Shown one piece after another: positions 44,745 to 56,665 of a DNA stretch of 64,000 nt. The notes beneath the pieces were generated by a model. That model saw only the letters and a list, made by a program, of their open reading frames with translations. It was not told where the DNA came from and did no database searches. The position numbers and the translations under genes are program-made. The first letter of the stretch is position 1. Every line of letters begins with the position of its first letter. The stretch lies in assembly GCA_026225945.1 (NCBI GenBank), contig JAMJFZ010003163.1, positions 19,962,501 to 20,026,500 on the forward strand, in the 5' to 3' direction. Source of the DNA: Cricetomys ansorgei (taxonomy: Eukaryota; Chordata; Mammalia; Rodentia; Nesomyidae).

Positions 44745-46440
44745 CACCTGGGTAACACTTACAGTACCAAGTTCAGCTGCCATCGGGAGATACAACCTTG
44801 GCCAGTTCTGGAAGACAGCTTCTGTGTGCTCTTCCTGAGGAAACACTTTCCGGATATTAAGATAGAGTCTGGTTTACAGGAAAAATAACAGGTCACCTTG
44901 TCTGCATGAAGGGTTCCCTCGTGGGTGGAGTTCTCATCACCAGTATCTTGACTGCTTGTCTTTCTCTTGGTCAGATTTGCAGGGAAAAAAGAAAAGAAAA
45001 GAAAAAAAAAACTAATCAGTTTAACTAAGCTACTTTTTGGCTGCAAGCTGTGGCTTCCACAACACCAGGGGGTCCTGGCCAGTGGAAAGAATTTCCAGTT
45101 GAAACATTTTGGTGGTTTGGCATTCTTTTTCACCACCACTACTGGGAAACATACAACCTCTTCCATAGATCTCAAACACAACATCTTGAGCTTCACACAC
45201 ATACAACCCAGCTATCAGAAAAGTCAGTTTGTGAAACAAGAAAAGTTTAAAAATAAACTTCTGCAACAAACAGTGGTCCTTCTGCGCTCTCATCTCTCTC
45301 CCCCATCCTCTTCTAGAATGATGAACATTTTGACCCATCACACTGCAGGGGCATCTCAGAGATCCTTGACTCTGCCAAATTAAAAAGACTTTTCACCTAG
45401 TTGAGTACCCAGTGCCACTCACTTAAGAGTTGGGGCCAGGCATCCATCAGGGGATAGAGGCTCACTTGAGGCTCTTAGGAGAGTATACCACACAGGTAGG
45501 CTTGTTCTTTGAAAATCTATTTAAAAGAAACATCCAGGGAACCATGTGCACACACATTCTTCAGGTTGAGTTTATGTCTTTCCAGTTTTCTTTGGGAGAG
45601 GAGAGTAAGAACTGAATCTAGAAACAAGAGTTCTGGAAATGGCTATTCCTGATCAGTAAGCACAGGCTTTTTGTTCAACCCTAGAAGAACTTTATTAACT
45701 AGGCCTGGGTCTGAGCTTCATTCATCTCATGACTCAGGAAGATAAAAGATGATGCTGCTCAACATGCCTAAGAGATGGGAGCTGATATTGGTTGCCTTTT
45801 CATCTGAGGAAGCCTTCAGAGTTGGGTCTCAGGACAAGGATTAGGGTTGTGTGTATGCTTTTTTATGTCCTCTGTGTTTTATTGGCCATGAGTTCCCATG
45901 GGACTGTCTTGAAGAACTCTAAGAGCATCAAAAGCCCCCTGTGCCATGGTTGTTTAGCAATGTCTGGTGGAAAATTTCACTGGTGGAGCCATCATTCATG
46001 ACAAAGGGGTCTTAAAGGAACCAAACCCAAAGTATGGATACAGTTGTGCTGGATACGCTGTTTTGCTTCTGGGGTCAAATGGGAGAGGCAGGAAACTGAG
46101 AGACAGATTTTGACAAGACCAATGGAGTTGCCGTATCAGGAAAGTAGAACAGCCTCTCTTGTGGCATACTTTAACTCTCAATAGCTACGCCTCTTAGGAG
46201 AGAGGAACCAGAGAAACAGTCACATTTATTTTAAAATGCATTATTACATTTTTCTCTGATATCTTTAAATGTCTAATTATAGCTTTCTCGGATTAGGATG
46301 AAAAGGATACAGCGTTGCTCAGAAGCAACAACCGGAGGAAGGAGAGCCCGGAAGAGACAGCAGCTGCCACCACTCTGTTCCTGTAAGTGAACCACTTGGC
46401 CGGCTGGCTGGCTGCTGGCTGGCTGGTACAAATATTTCTT
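44745..46440. other. Probably repeat-derived then unique DNA, no gene seen
   Basis: 44741-44900 (accagcaccacctgggtaac, then gatacaaccttggccagttc) seems to continue the repeat above. An A/AAAAG-rich run lies at 44983-45011. A (GGCT)n tract lies at about 46399-46425. No exon is recognised. Confidence 0.35.
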
Positions 46441-46451
46441 TCTTTTAAAAA

Positions 46452-46454
46452 TGT

Positions 46455-46487
<33 letters not shown>

Positions 46488-46645
46488 TGCAGATGCCTTC
46501 TAAGGCCAGAAGAGGGGGTTGGGTCCCCCAGCACTGGAGTTAACAAGCTGGTGTGCTCAACCAGCATGGGCGCTGGGAACTGAATGCCAATCCTTTGGAA
46601 GAGCGGGAATGCTCTTAACTGTTGATCCACCTCTCCAGTCTCACA
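46452..46645 (-). repeat. B2/B3-type SINE (antisense) with GT/GA start
   Basis: (GT)13 then (GA)4, then ccagaagagggggttgggt, gaactgaatgccaatccttt and ctcttaactgttgatccacc, the reverse complement of a B2/B3 SINE. A weaker CTCF-like core lies at 46506. Confidence 0.8.
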
Positions 46646-46649
46646 TTTC

Positions 46650-47110
46650 TTTCTTTTATTAACATGTTAATTCACTCATTAATTTTGTAAGACAAATGAT
46701 TTCATTGTTATTTTTGTACAGGTCTATAATGTTATTGGTCATGTTCCCCTCCATTACTTTTTTCTTATTCCCCTTTGCCTTCTGTGGATCCTCCTCCTCT
46801 TCCCAAATAGTCTTCCTTCGTCTTTCACGTCCTTTCTCGTGTTTTGTGTTCATCAGAATTCCCCATAGGAACAAAACTGATGCCTTACTTACCTTTTCTG
46901 AGAATACCTTATCTCGCTTAACCTTATGATTCCAGTTCCAAAGCTTTCCTGTAACCGGTGTGACTCTGTTCTTCTCTGTGGCTGGATAGTATTCCACGGT
47001 GTGTATTGACCACTTTTCCTCTATGCATTCAGCCATTGATGGGCACCAAGGCAGGTTCCGTAACTCGGCTACTGTGACGAGTGCCACAGGAAGTATGGGC
47101 ATGCAGCAAC
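46650..47110 (-). mobile_element. L1 fragment, ORF2 3' end (antisense)
   Basis: Plus strand ggctggatagtattccacgg and ccattgatgggcaccaaggc are the reverse complement of the L1 ORF2 end. The minus-strand frame holds a remnant of the ORF2 C-terminus (SIHTVEYYPATEKN), within a 147-codon frame whose remaining length (many K/E) looks like decayed L1 and 3' UTR. L1 ORF2 encodes endonuclease and reverse transcriptase; neither domain is present, so the copy is inactive. Confidence 0.75.
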
Positions 47111-47114
47111 TCTT

Positions 47115-48698
47115 TTAGAACGTGGCATGAGTTTTCAGTTGCAGCCTAGCGAAGTGGTTAGGATGCTACAGCTGTGGCATTAGTGTGTGACAGGTTCCCT
47201 GAGCGCTCTGAGTCCTAATTTAGTGAGAGCTTAACCCGCATGAGTTTCTCTATCCATCGTCACTTAACTCAAAAATATTTCTGCAAGAGGTGTTGGATAA
47301 CCTAGATCCATACCTGTGCTCTGTGCACTGCTCCCTGTCTTCCCCATTAGAAATGAAATGTGGGGCCTTAAGCCTGTCCCCTGGATCTTGGACTCAATAA
47401 TCCTCACTGGATGGCCACTCTGATACGGTGGCTGATAGGGTCAAGTTTCTAACACGGTGTGCACAGTTCATAATAGTGCTCACTAGAGTGTGGCCGCTGA
47501 ATGCCAAAGTCATATCTGTGCCCTTTGGTGTGACAACAGGCTCTTCAACATCTGTAAGGCGTGGCCCGTGTGGGCCCAGAACCTCAGCCTCATCCTAAAC
47601 CCTGCTGGGAAATCCCTGGTGAGCCTGAGTCTGATACAGTCTGTCTCAGACGCTGCACTTCTGAAGCTCAGAGAAGACACCAAGACTCTGGTTTTTGGAT
47701 TTTTAGCTGCAATAAAGAGCCATGTGTCACCTGAGTTACATCTGCACCTTGCTGTGCTACAGTGCTGTCAGGATGATGGATGGATTCTAGCTGTGTGGCA
47801 ATAAGGGGTTGGGGTATCCTCAGGGTCCCACAGCTCCCAGCACACACACTCACATGAGAACCCTGGTGTGTGGTACACACGGGCCAGCACCACTTCCCCT
47901 GGTGCTGCCCCTGACCACAATGCATTTGGCCCTTGGTGGTTTCCCTTTCAAAGTCTAAGCTTGTGAATGCTTTTAGTGGTAATTTAGTCCGCATATGTTT
48001 TGTTTTTGGTTTTTTTTTTTCATTTTCATGTAACTAATAAAAAGGTTGTTTCTACAGAGGTGACAGATGGCCTGGTACCCATCATTCTGCCTCTTTCTGC
48101 TGCTCCTCCTCATCATCAGTCTTCTCTCACACTCCTCCTCTCCCTCCTCTTCCTCCCCTTCTTCCTCCTCTTAATTCTTTTTTGGGTGTGTCTGGAGGGG
48201 AACTACTTTCCTCCTTTTCACTTATAAAATATTTATAAAATATATAGCACCAAATATCAGAGCCTGCCCTGGCAATTAGTATCCATTGATCTGACTATGA
48301 ACCGTGTGACTTCTTTCAGGGCAAAATCTGAAGCAACATTCCTTTGAGAACGGCATCATCCCCTGGTACATTTAGGATGTCCCTCATCTCGCTGTAATAC
48401 TGTCATCTTGATGACTCATAGAGGGTGGGGTGGAGCAGGTGGCTGGAAGGATGCTTTTTGAATAGGGACCGTCTGGAAACTTTGGGTTAGGGTCCACATC
48501 TTCAGAATCATGAAGGGCAAAGTAGTTTGCACAATTGCGCCCTAGACTTCACCAGACTATCTTCTGAACCTACAATTAGTTTGGGTACTGACAAGATGAT
48601 GAAGGCATTGTATGAATGAGAGACAAGTTGGCCTCCCACATCCACGGCAGGGAGGGAGGAGGAGGAAGCAGGAGGGAAGGAAGGATGACCTGGTCCTG

Positions 48699-48700
<2 letters not shown>
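47115..48700. other. Mostly unique DNA, no gene recognised
   Basis: A 104-codon plus-strand frame (47490-47804) has no known domain. C/T-rich sequence lies at about 48118-48180. A T11 run lies near 48011. Confidence 0.3.

Positions 48701-48701
<1 letters not shown>

Positions 48702-48737
<36 letters not shown>
48702..48737. repeat. T36 homopolymer
   Basis: 36 uninterrupted T, preceded by GGAA-rich purine sequence (48650-48685). It could be the poly(A) of an antisense retroposon, but no element body is recognised to its right. Confidence 0.9.
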
Positions 48738-48739
<2 letters not shown>

Positions 48740-48740
<1 letters not shown>

Positions 48741-51590
48741 AGGGACCACAGCTTCTAAGGAGACTCACTCCTCAATACCCCAACTCCCTCCTCCTCCCAT
48801 TGTAAAGGAACAGGGAAGGGAGAGGCCAGGGTCTGAGCCGCAGGTCACTTCTGACACGGATGGACTGTGTGGAGAGTTCAGTCCTCCATAGCGGTTTTGG
48901 GAAGGGACACAATTTGGAGGTTCGTGTTACAAGCCTGAACAGGAGGCTGGGATCTTGTCATTTGACACTGTAATTTCCTTTGGGGTGTTTCAGTGGGAAG
49001 CCTCCCCTCTTCCTCCAGCCTGCTTCATCATGGAATGGAGAAGGACCAATGTCCCAGGATTCAGGACATTGGTGGAGAACCAACTCCAGGTGACTTGGTA
49101 GCTTAGGTGTGCCAGGAAGATAGCTGTTGCTTAAGGACTTATTCCCGTCATTTCAAACATAGGACCACAGAACACTAAAAGTCATCTCTTACTTGATAGA
49201 TAAGCAAACCAACTTATGCTTAGAGTACTTAGAAACAGATTTAGAGATCCTTTAAGAAGCCAATGGAAAGCAGACAGAACAGGACCCAAGACTACTTGTT
49301 AAATATCTGCCTTAGCCAGTTCCTGACTGTGTGGCTTTAGGTAGTTTATGTAAGTGCTCTGCTAGTTGGTTTTTGTTTTAATCTGAGATCAAAAACGACA
49401 ATAGCCAAATTCAATATTTAAAAACCACGCCCCCTGAAGCCACACAACCGTGCAGCACACTGCCCTCAACCACCTGAAAGCATATTTCCTCCGAAAATGA
49501 AGTTTAATTTGATAGTAATGTCACTTGTCAAGGCCTTATTCCCTTACACGAGGCATCAACTGCTTTTTACTGTTATTTTTACCTCACAATTGTAAGGAAT
49601 ACACTTCCCCCATTTCCTCCCTTTCTCCAGAGAAGGCTCTGCTCAGGCTCAGGGTTGGGGGGGCACATTGCTTCAGAGGGACTAGAACAACCCCCACCTA
49701 CATTCCCCCACACTCCCACCCCTGGAGGAGAGACACATTGACACACTGGGTCCCTTCAGCCATTATCATTTTAATGTACCAGATGACATTACGCCTAAAA
49801 GAAGGGCTTCATAAATTATATCTGATCTCAGAAGTTTTCCAGCCTTTGTATAAATGACAGATCTATAAAAGAAGACTGAAAATGAATTTCAAATTAAAAA
49901 AAAATAATTCCATGTTTTTATGGAAAGCTTTAAAAAAATCTCAGAACACAATGTTTCTGGGGAGGGTGATTCAGAAGGGCGGAACTGGGAAGCGCCTGGT
50001 GGGAGGCAGAGAAGGAGGAACTCGGGCTCTGTCAGATTTGAGTGACAGTTCCCAAGCCTGCATGCCCAGGAGCCAGAAAGCAGTCCCAGGGGTCTGAGGA
50101 GGATCAGCCTAATTATCTGCGTGAAGAGCCTTGCACTTGGGGTGTATGGAGATGGGAACTCACAGGCCTTCTTCCACAGGCCTAGAGGCTGATGTGCTGT
50201 GGGAGGAGTTTGGGCCTGCTCTTCTGCACGTGCATCCAAGCAAAGACTTGTGGAAGCTGAGAGGAAACTCATAGCTTCCCCCCTGTGCCTGCACCCTAGT
50301 CTACAGAAGCTCATCTTGGGAGAAAAGTCACCCTGAACTGTCCCCTCCCTCAAAAGTGAACCATTTGAACCAGTCTGAAGGCCTGGGGCACTCTCTAGTG
50401 AGACCAGGCTGAAAAGCAGTTGGATCGCTGAGAGTTGGAAGGTAAGGGGGCCTGTGCTCCCAAGCCCAAAGGGCTAATGCAGAGGTTCCCATGAGCAGGA
50501 CACCTGTGTGAAGCCCTGGGACACCAGCAGGATTCTGGTCTTGCCAGGGTACTTTGGTAGCTGGAATAAATCAACCCAGTCCTTTGTAAGGTGAGGAGAA
50601 TGGGGTGCGGGGCTAGATTCTGGCTTTGCCTGTGTCCCAGTGGAGATCGAGGCAGCAAGCCCAGAAAGCTGGCTGCAATGGGTGTGGCGAAGGTGCACAG
50701 ACTGTGGGGTTCAGTTTGGAGAGGCCCAGAGGAACATACCACCAGGGCACCCAGAATTAGTAGGAAAGCAGACTGGAGTTGGTGGGGAGGGTGATGGTGA
50801 GGGGTAGAGGAGGGAGGGGAAGGAGAGAAACCTGAAGCTGTAGCCCCATTGTGACCTGCAAAACCAGCTCAGGTTGCCTGCTGGCAGCTCAGCTCCCTTC
50901 TCCAACGGTCACTTTCTGAGTTCAGCAGACATCACTTCCAATTCTGTGTCGGGAATGGAGTCACTGAGATGAATGTCCCCATCAACCCAGAGAAGGTCTT
51001 GTCCACGTGGTCGCTCCCCCTTTCCCACTCCCTGGGCTGATGCGTTCCACTACACACTCCACAGCAACCCAGCCATGAGAGTCCTCGACCCCCTCCCAGC
51101 CGGGCATACTGTTGGTTCAAGCTGTACGGTGCACTAGATGGCTACTCTTCCCTCCAGGTGTCTTCTTTACATCTGTTTTCAAAGGAACAAAGGCCCCAGG
51201 CTACAGGGCTCATCATGTGATCCCTCATGTGTGGTTCCCCTTTTGTCACCCCCACTTCGTCCTTCCCCTTCCTTCTCCTTGACCCTCTTCTCCCTTACGT
51301 AAGTACCAGTTCACACAGTTGCTATAATATCTCAGCATCTTATAGGAAGCGGCGGCTCCATCCCTGTGTTGGATGGCACGCCAAGGTTTATGTCAGGTGA
51401 TGGGGCCAAAGTTCAGACCTCAATTGTTGGGTACCAGAGATTTTATTCTGCTCCAAAGCCATGCACCAACAAGATACCCTGCACTCAGTGGGTACCATAC
51501 AAAGGTATGCCGAATGAATGAACACATGTTAAGTCACCGTGGCCGCTTAAAATATTTTTGAAATAGCAGCGGGTAAGGGAATCAGGTGGT
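48740..51590. other. Mostly unique DNA with two MIR-like pieces
   Basis: MIR-like pieces: about 49190-49235 (sense, gataagcaaaccaacttatg) and 49315-49365 (antisense, gactgtgtggctttaggtag). 49480-49530 and 49755-49860 are AT-rich with several atta cores. No exon recognised. Confidence 0.35.
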
Positions 51591-51599
51591 TTGAGTCCC

Positions 51600-51800
51600 G
51601 GCTATTGGCTCACGTGATGATGGCAGCTGAAGCATCTAAACAGCACATTTGCTAGTGGTCTCCAGGTTAATTAATAGGTGGGTGCCTGCTGCTGAAGCAA
51701 CGAGACCTCATTATCCGGTCGTTTTTATTTTTGGTCTGACATTTGTGAAAGGTGAGCAGATACCTTATCTGTAAAAGTAGCCAGTCACTGTGGTGCTTTG
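51600..51800. promoter_or_regulatory. Enhancer-like unique segment
   Basis: ggttaattaataggtg, cattatccggtcgttttta and ccttatctgtaaa (GATA-type) lie within 120 bp, without repeats. Inference only. Confidence 0.25.
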
Positions 51801-51804
51801 CCTT

Positions 51805-52645
51805 GATGAAAATCCTTCTTCCACTGCCCACCCCCCTGAGTGAACACTCCCTGCTTTTTGGAAAGACTTGTTTAAAACACAAAGCCTGGGACTGCAGAGG
51901 GGAGGCGGTGACTTGGCAGCCCCATCAAAGTTGCTGAAGGGAGGGGGTTGGCTCCGCCTTGGCACTAACCCCTCCTCCCAATTCTGCCACTCCCTTTCCC
52001 TAGGAGTTTGCTTTCCCTCACTGAGGCCCTTGGCTGGTCAAGGAGCAGGACACTGCTAAGAATTCTTTTCACCCTCTGTGGACATGTCTGAAGTTCAGAG
52101 ACTTTGGGCTCCAGCGGGGACCAATGAGACCCTGGGCAGCGCTCACTGCCTGACCGTCTGCTGCCTGACTAGGCCACAGTGCTGAGTTCTAAGGAGAGGA
52201 TTTTGCTATGTACCCTCTTGCCCTCCCCCCATGCCCCCGCCTCCCACCCCTGACTTGATCTTTCATATTTTTATTTTGAGATTCTATCTAGGTACCTCAT
52301 TCCAATAAGTGATTTTAATGCCAAGTGATGATGATGAGGGCTCCGACTTAATAATATGTGTCACGTGCCCAGAGTTTTGCTCAAGACCGTGAGCCCTTAC
52401 AGTACAGCAGCGAAGAGGTAGTCACGTTGAAGTTATCACAATAGCTGGCTCTTGATGTAGCAGGACTTCCTTGTGTGAGTCTGGATGACAGGACTTTCCA
52501 CAGAAGCAGCTTTACCTGGGCCAATTTCTTGCATGTCAATTAAACTAGTCAGTAAAGCTGACTTAGACATTATGGGAGTGCTTGTCTTGGGGCCAATCTT
52601 GAGTCAAAGTGTCTTGTGTACAGTGTTACACACCACACCTTTGAG
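51805..52645. other. Unique DNA, no gene seen
   Basis: A C-rich patch lies at about 52220-52250. A TEAD-like cattcca and NKX-like caagtgat lie near 52298-52328. No exon or repeat is recognised. Confidence 0.3.
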
Positions 52646-52649
52646 GCCC

Positions 52650-52745
52650 AAAACCAAAAATGGAGGCACAGGTAGCTAAGAAGCTGCCCAGAGTGAAATG
52701 GGGCCCTTGGGACTTGAACTCAGCTAACCAGACTCTGCTACTCCA
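52650..52745 (+). repeat. MIR fragment
   Basis: ggaggcacaggtagctaaga, then agctgcccagagtgaaatgg and cttgaactcagctaaccaga follow the MIR core and tail order. Confidence 0.65.
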
Positions 52746-53034
52746 GTAAACTTTCCCGGGTTATGTGGATCTTCCAGAAACTCCTGACTGTAATGACTCT
52801 TGGCAAGTCAAGGTTGAAACGTTCTATCCTCGATACAATGCTTTTAGGAAAGAACTGGTTACTGGTTTCTATTGATTCTTTGTGCTTATCCTTCTGTCTC
52901 CAGGAACCAATACTTAATAGAGGCTCAATTAATCGGTATTCAATGAAGCCAATAGACAGCACTTTAGGCAAACAGGGAGTCGGTGGTTTACACACACACC
53001 TGAGTCTTCTGCCCAAGTAGAGTTAAAGGCTCCC

Positions 53035-53115
53035 TCATTTATCAGCAGCATGATCCTAAGCCTCAGTTTCCTGGTCTGAAAATGGGCTTCATCCTGCGTT
53101 TTGTCAAAAGGTTTG
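53035..53115 (-). repeat. MIR fragment (antisense)
   Basis: gatcctaagcctcagtttcc, then tggtctgaaaatgggcttca is the reverse complement of the conserved MIR core. Confidence 0.65.
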
Positions 53116-53119
53116 AAAG

Positions 53120-55125
53120 AACTAATTCAAAAGGCTTAACACAAAGTTTAGAATACACATGGATCTCCAGTAATAAATATTATTTTATTTTTATATCAAA
53201 TGACAAATAGTTTTCTATAACACTCAATTCATGGATCAGTGCCAAAGGGCAGAAAACTACCTTTGCCTACCAAGCAATTCTAGAGTCAGTTAGCCGGAGG
53301 GTGTGTCCTGACCTCCTTCTGTGTGCATAGTTCTGGAAATGACAGGGGCATGAGAACAGCAGAGCTTTGTGCTTGGGAGTCTAGAGTCTATTTTAGAATA
53401 GAAGGTACGGCTCACCAGGGGTGCTAAGTCTCAAGGGTCACCAGCCCAGAAGTGGGTCACCCAAGGTTCCTGGGGACTCTGCTGAATGAGGTTGCAACAT
53501 CCCCAGATCTGGGCTTGCATGCTTGTGCCCCGTGAGAGAGAATTCTAAAGCAGGAAACTATCATCTAGTATGCATCTTTGGTCCCGCTTTCCCAACCTAC
53601 CTTAACATCGTCCTTACCACCCTCATCCCTTCATCCCTTCTGTGTCCTGAATCACCAGCTAGCTCCCTGCCTCCAGACTGACCAGCTTCCTGCACCTACA
53701 TTCTTTGCCCGGAATAAAAACCCAACCAGAGGTTCTGTAAGTGAATAGTTGACTCTGGAACTGGAGCTTGGAGAATCCAAGGTGAGACTGGAGTCCTGTA
53801 TATCAGAAAGCAAAGATGGAGGAGGCGTGTCAGAGATGCGCGCGAGCCCGTGTGGAGGTTTATCTGGTAAAGCTGCCACCGCTGACAAAATCACTTGACA
53901 ACCCACAGAATAAAATGACTGCCCACGGACCACACTGAGCCAAAGAGGTGACTGCGTTCCGCTGGGCTTCCTGCCTCTGTATCCTTTACCTGCTGTGTCT
54001 CCTCCTCAACATCTCCACTTGATAGCTGATTATTCTCAATGTGTTAAGAATAAAATGTATTTTACATTCTTGGAAGCTTTCCCCTAATTTGGGGGCGATA
54101 GCTGATGCCCTGTTGTTCCTGTGGTCTGTGTTTTATGTATGTTTCCTTTCTGGTCCTCCTTGCACTCACCTCGATGTGAGTTGGTAAGTCTGTGTCTCTC
54201 TAGAACGTGTGAGTGTCTCCAGAGCAAGTGTCTTGTCTCAGTCAACATGCATCTCCCGCACGTGCAATAGATATGGTTGAGAACTTTGGCTACTTGCAGT
54301 GGATTGTTGGCGTATGTGATACCTGCTTACAAGATGGAGATACACTAGAATATACACTAGAGCCTTGTGTCTTTCTCACATCTCTGTCTCAAGCCTACTA
54401 CACTCCTGGGTTTGGTAGGTGCTTAGCATTTGTTGGGTGCATGCTCGAGTGAATGGGTGGGCAGATGACTGGAAAGACAGTGCTAAAAGGATCCTCTCAA
54501 ATCTGACCTGGAATTCAATATAGGTAAAGACAAATAAATGAGCAAGCAGCAATGAAAATGATCTTCACAAAATCCTTGAGGACAGCTGGAGGGTAATTCT
54601 GCTCGTGGGATGGGCAGAGATGAGAACAAAGTGCTGTTTCTAAATGTTTCACCTTGAAACATGAAAGTCAAGAGGCAAACAATGCCAGCTAGCATTAGCA
54701 AAGTGGAGCCTGCCGCCCACTGTGGGATGGCAGGGGATGGTACCCCCATCCGTCCCTAGAATTATCCGATTGGGTGGGCACTTCTCTTCATTTCTCTTGT
54801 GAGGTTAAGCATGAATGGAAATATTAGGAAATAAGTTCCAGGTAAGAGAGGCAGGTGTTGGAGTGAGGCAGACCCCCGAGGCAGCAGCCTTCCCCTCTCT
54901 GCCCACTTAATTGCTCTCTGTGCCAGATGCTGCAAGAACAGGGGACCCCAGGGAAGATGAGGGGAGGCATATGGAAAGGAAGAACATCAAAGTTGCAGAA
55001 GGAAGCAGCATCTCCCAGAAGCATCGGGGCTCCCCAGAGAATCTGAGATGCTTCAGAGAATGCCTCAAGGGAACAGTCTGGGAAATCAAGGCCATGTGAC
55101 ACTTCCATGGGACCCAAACTTGGAA
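53120..55125. other. Unique DNA, no gene seen
   Basis: About 2 kb without recognised SINE or LTR. A short CpG-containing stretch (gagatgcgcgcgagcccg) lies near 53833. Open frames are short and not domain-like. Confidence 0.35.
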
Positions 55126-55129
55126 ACTG

Positions 55130-55470
55130 TCTTTTTTTGATAGAAGACAAGTGAAATATTGTTTGCATTTATTTTCTCTTGACGCAAAAGGTAAATTAAT
55201 CCTCTTAGAGCAGAGTTCTTTATTACATTCTGAGTAATTTCCTTTGGAAAAAAAATAAACATTTTTTTTTTAGCGACACTGGCAGTAAAACTAGATTCTC
55301 TCACATCTTAGATGAAAACGCGTGCCGTTATTCATGCATAATCTGATTCCAGATGAGTCCTTGTTTACAGTTTGTTTTTTTGTATTTCCTTATGTAAGCA
55401 CGAATTAATACATCCAGACATGAAAGAAATGGATTAAATTATTTTTACTGCTTCTCTTTAGGACGTTCAA
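55130..55470. promoter_or_regulatory. Enhancer-like unique segment
   Basis: AT-rich and repeat-free. Candidate sites: attgtttgcatttattt (FOX/POU-like), aggtaaattaatcct, ttattcatgcataatctg (octamer-like), cttgtttacagtttg (FOX) and cacgaattaatac. CpG is kept in aaaacgcgtgccgtta. Resembles a conserved developmental element; inference. Confidence 0.4.
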
Positions 55471-55474
55471 TATG

Positions 55475-55880
55475 TCTCCTTTAACTCTCAATGACGTGCA
55501 AAACAGTCAGAGACAAGCACAAATAAATACCTATAGAAACAGACAAACATCGCGCAAGGCAGTGGTATGTGCTTTGGGGGTTTGCCTATCTCTGCCTCTT
55601 GCCTGCCATCTGCTTCTTCCCTAGATCCACTGGGTGCCAGCCACCCTGCCTTGCGGTCCCAGAGAGCCTCCTAGTTGAGCTAAGAGGAAGATGAGCCTCC
55701 AGATGTGCATGCTTTGTGCACATCTGGGGTTGAGAGCTTCCAGTGGGAGAAAAGCTCCAGCTTTCCCTGGTGTTCACATTTTTAACCTCGAGAGCTGCCT
55801 GCCGACGCTAGTGTGTGCAAACAGTCTGGGGAGTAAACGGCAGTGAATTTCAAAGTCTATCAGAGAATTTTAACAGCCTT
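55475..55880. other. Unique DNA, no gene seen
   Basis: No exon or repeat is recognised. Confidence 0.35.
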
Positions 55881-55965
55881 GATCCTTCCCAATTCCTGGC
55901 CATTGTGAACGATACTCCAGTGAGCATCGGGTTGCTAGTGTCTATTCAGGATTCTGATTATGGGA

Positions 55966-56125
55966 CAGCAAGATGAATCAGTGTGTAAGGGGCCTTGCCA
56001 CCAGGCCTGAGGACCTGAGTTCAAGCCCTGGGGCCCACATGGTTGAAGGAGAGAACTGACTCCTGATAGTGATCATCTGACCTCCACGTGTGCTCCTTGG
56101 CACACAGACACACACCTGTCCACTG

Positions 56126-56163
<38 letters not shown>
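55966..56163 (+). repeat. RSINE1/B4-type SINE with CA tail
   Basis: gaggacctgagttcaagccc, then gcccacatggttgaaggaga, catctgacctccacgtgtgc, and a (CA)17 tail at 56129-56163. Inserted in the antisense L1. Confidence 0.8.
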
Positions 56164-56166
<3 letters not shown>

Positions 56167-56218
56167 CTAAAACAGTTGTATTTTATTCAATAACCAATGC
56201 AACATTTTTGTTTTAATT

Positions 56219-56264
56219 TGTGTGTGTGTATGTGTGTGTGTGTGTATGTGTGTGTGTGTGTGTG
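56219..56264. repeat. GT microsatellite
   Basis: (GT)n with two interior ta breaks. It faces the CA tract at 56129-56163 across about 55 bp, so the two form an inverted repeat. Confidence 0.95.
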
Positions 56265-56319
56265 ATGCCAACAAGTGTACCTGTGGGACACTCATACAAT
56301 TAAAATTTCCATGGTATTT

Positions 56320-56665
56320 ATTATTATGTGTGTGCATAGTACATGCATGTACATAGGCAAAGCTCATGTCTCTGAGTGCACCTGTTAGAGCAGAGATCAA
56401 CATCAGATGTTTTCCTCAGTCGTTATTCATGTTATTTGTATATTTTATTACTATTATTATTTGAGACAGAGAATGTCAGTGGACATAGACTCCTTGGCTA
56501 GGCTGGCTGGCCAGTGAGTCCCTTGGCCCTGCATCCCTGCCTCCCTGCACTGGGATTGTGGGTGAGTGTGGCCACTCTCAGCATTTTAAAATGTGGAGGC
56601 TGGAAATCCAAGCTCGGGTCCGAACCCTTGAGCAGCGAGCACTGACTCAATGAGTTCCAGACCCC
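56320..56665 (-). repeat. B3-like SINE (antisense)
   Basis: gagatcaacatcagatgttt, then tttgagacagagaatg, gctaggctggctggccagtg, cactgggattgtgggtgagt, and a tRNA-like head region (ttgagcagcgagcactgact) in antisense. Diverged but in the correct order for a B3/B2-related composite. Confidence 0.6.

Noticed and set aside
48702..48737. Poly(A) tail of a processed pseudogene
   Set aside because: No element body, parent gene or target-site duplication was recognised beside the T36 run.
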